A stretch of DNA of 64,000 bases from Nonlabens spongiae (GTDB taxonomy: Bacteria > Bacteroidota > Bacteroidia > Flavobacteriales > Flavobacteriaceae), in contig NZ_CP019344.1 of NCBI RefSeq assembly GCF_002117125.1, positions 3,315,277 through 3,379,276 of the forward strand, written 5' to 3'. Shown one piece after another: positions 63,982 through 64,000 of the stretch. Both the position numbers and the translations under genes were made by a program. A model generated the notes under the pieces. The model was not told where the DNA came from. It ran no database searches and saw nothing but the letters and a program-made list of their open reading frames with translations. The stretch's first letter is position 1; each line of letters starts with the position of its first letter.

Positions 63982-64000
63982 TTTTATAGAGTTTTAGCTG

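Larger units (their letters stand above)
61232..64000 (-). repeat. Right arm of large inverted repeat
   Basis: Reverse complement of 58370-61137 with one extra A, continuing to the window edge, so its true end is not seen. Confidence 0.9.

Noticed and set aside
61232..64000. A second, real set of nucleotidyltransferase, glycosyltransferase and dehydrogenase genes
   Set aside because: The copies are base-identical to the left arm with a single indel, and the junction cuts a gene, which points to a chimera rather than duplicated genes.

Overview
The window looks like a chromosomal segment of a marine flavobacterium (Bacteroidota, Flavobacteriaceae). The evidence is a low to moderate G+C content, start-proximal promoters of the Bacteroidota type (TAnnTTTG), families typical of that group (PorV/PorQ-like protein, GSCFA, DUF2911, DUF4230, DUF6588-like, Lacal_2735-like), and flavobacterial neighbours such as the M23 peptidase-MerR pair. 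The genus is not proven by anything I can see. A 16-bp perfect palindrome, CGCTTTCGCGAAAGCG, recurs roughly every 4 kb through the housekeeping part and is the most striking non-genic signal.

Layout. 1-46.6 kb is mostly core genome: a membrane metalloprotease-like gene, YkvA, a VOC protein, a ClpP paralogue, an AI-2E-type permease, a hydrolase and a HerA-like ATPase (1-7.7 kb); queE, gyrB, mdh, fbp, pth, ribF, an HTTM protein and serS (7.8-19.2 kb); an ECF sigma factor with two membrane or periplasmic partners (19.4-21.1 kb); GSCFA, RDD and alaS (22-27 kb); an M23 peptidase, MerR and a sugar-phosphate transferase (27-30 kb); lnt, a PorV/PorQ-like protein and pssA (30-33.7 kb); a REP-associated transposase flanked by its hairpins (34.4-35.1 kb); lptB, a TPR-AAA+ ATPase with a TPR-membrane partner, two very small genes, a LolD/MacB-type ATPase, a methyltransferase and an ABC-F protein (35.4-42.7 kb).

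From 42.8 kb an apparent run of co-oriented genes makes and recycles PAPS (cysQ, DUF2061, cysC, cysD, cysN). It leads into a polysaccharide locus: Wza-like exporter, Wzc-like tyrosine kinase, Wzm/Wzt-like ABC transporter, a PAPS-type sulfotransferase and an LhgO-like oxidase. An intact IS982-family element with a 7-bp target duplication follows. After it come nonulosonic-acid type sugar genes: a 4,6-dehydratase, a LegC-like aminotransferase, a frameshifted NeuD-like acyltransferase, a CBS-nucleotidyltransferase, a glycosyltransferase and a Gfo/Idh/MocA dehydrogenase. I infer that the locus builds and exports a sulfated, nonulosonate-like surface polysaccharide, with the upstream genes supplying PAPS and CysQ removing PAP.

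The last 5.6 kb (58370-64000) is a near-perfect inverted repeat with a 94-bp spacer and a short microhomology at the junction. It looks more like an amplification or fold-back chimera at a contig end than a natural structure, so the minus-strand gene copies after 61.1 kb should not be counted as extra genes. No rRNA, tRNA or CRISPR array was recognised.
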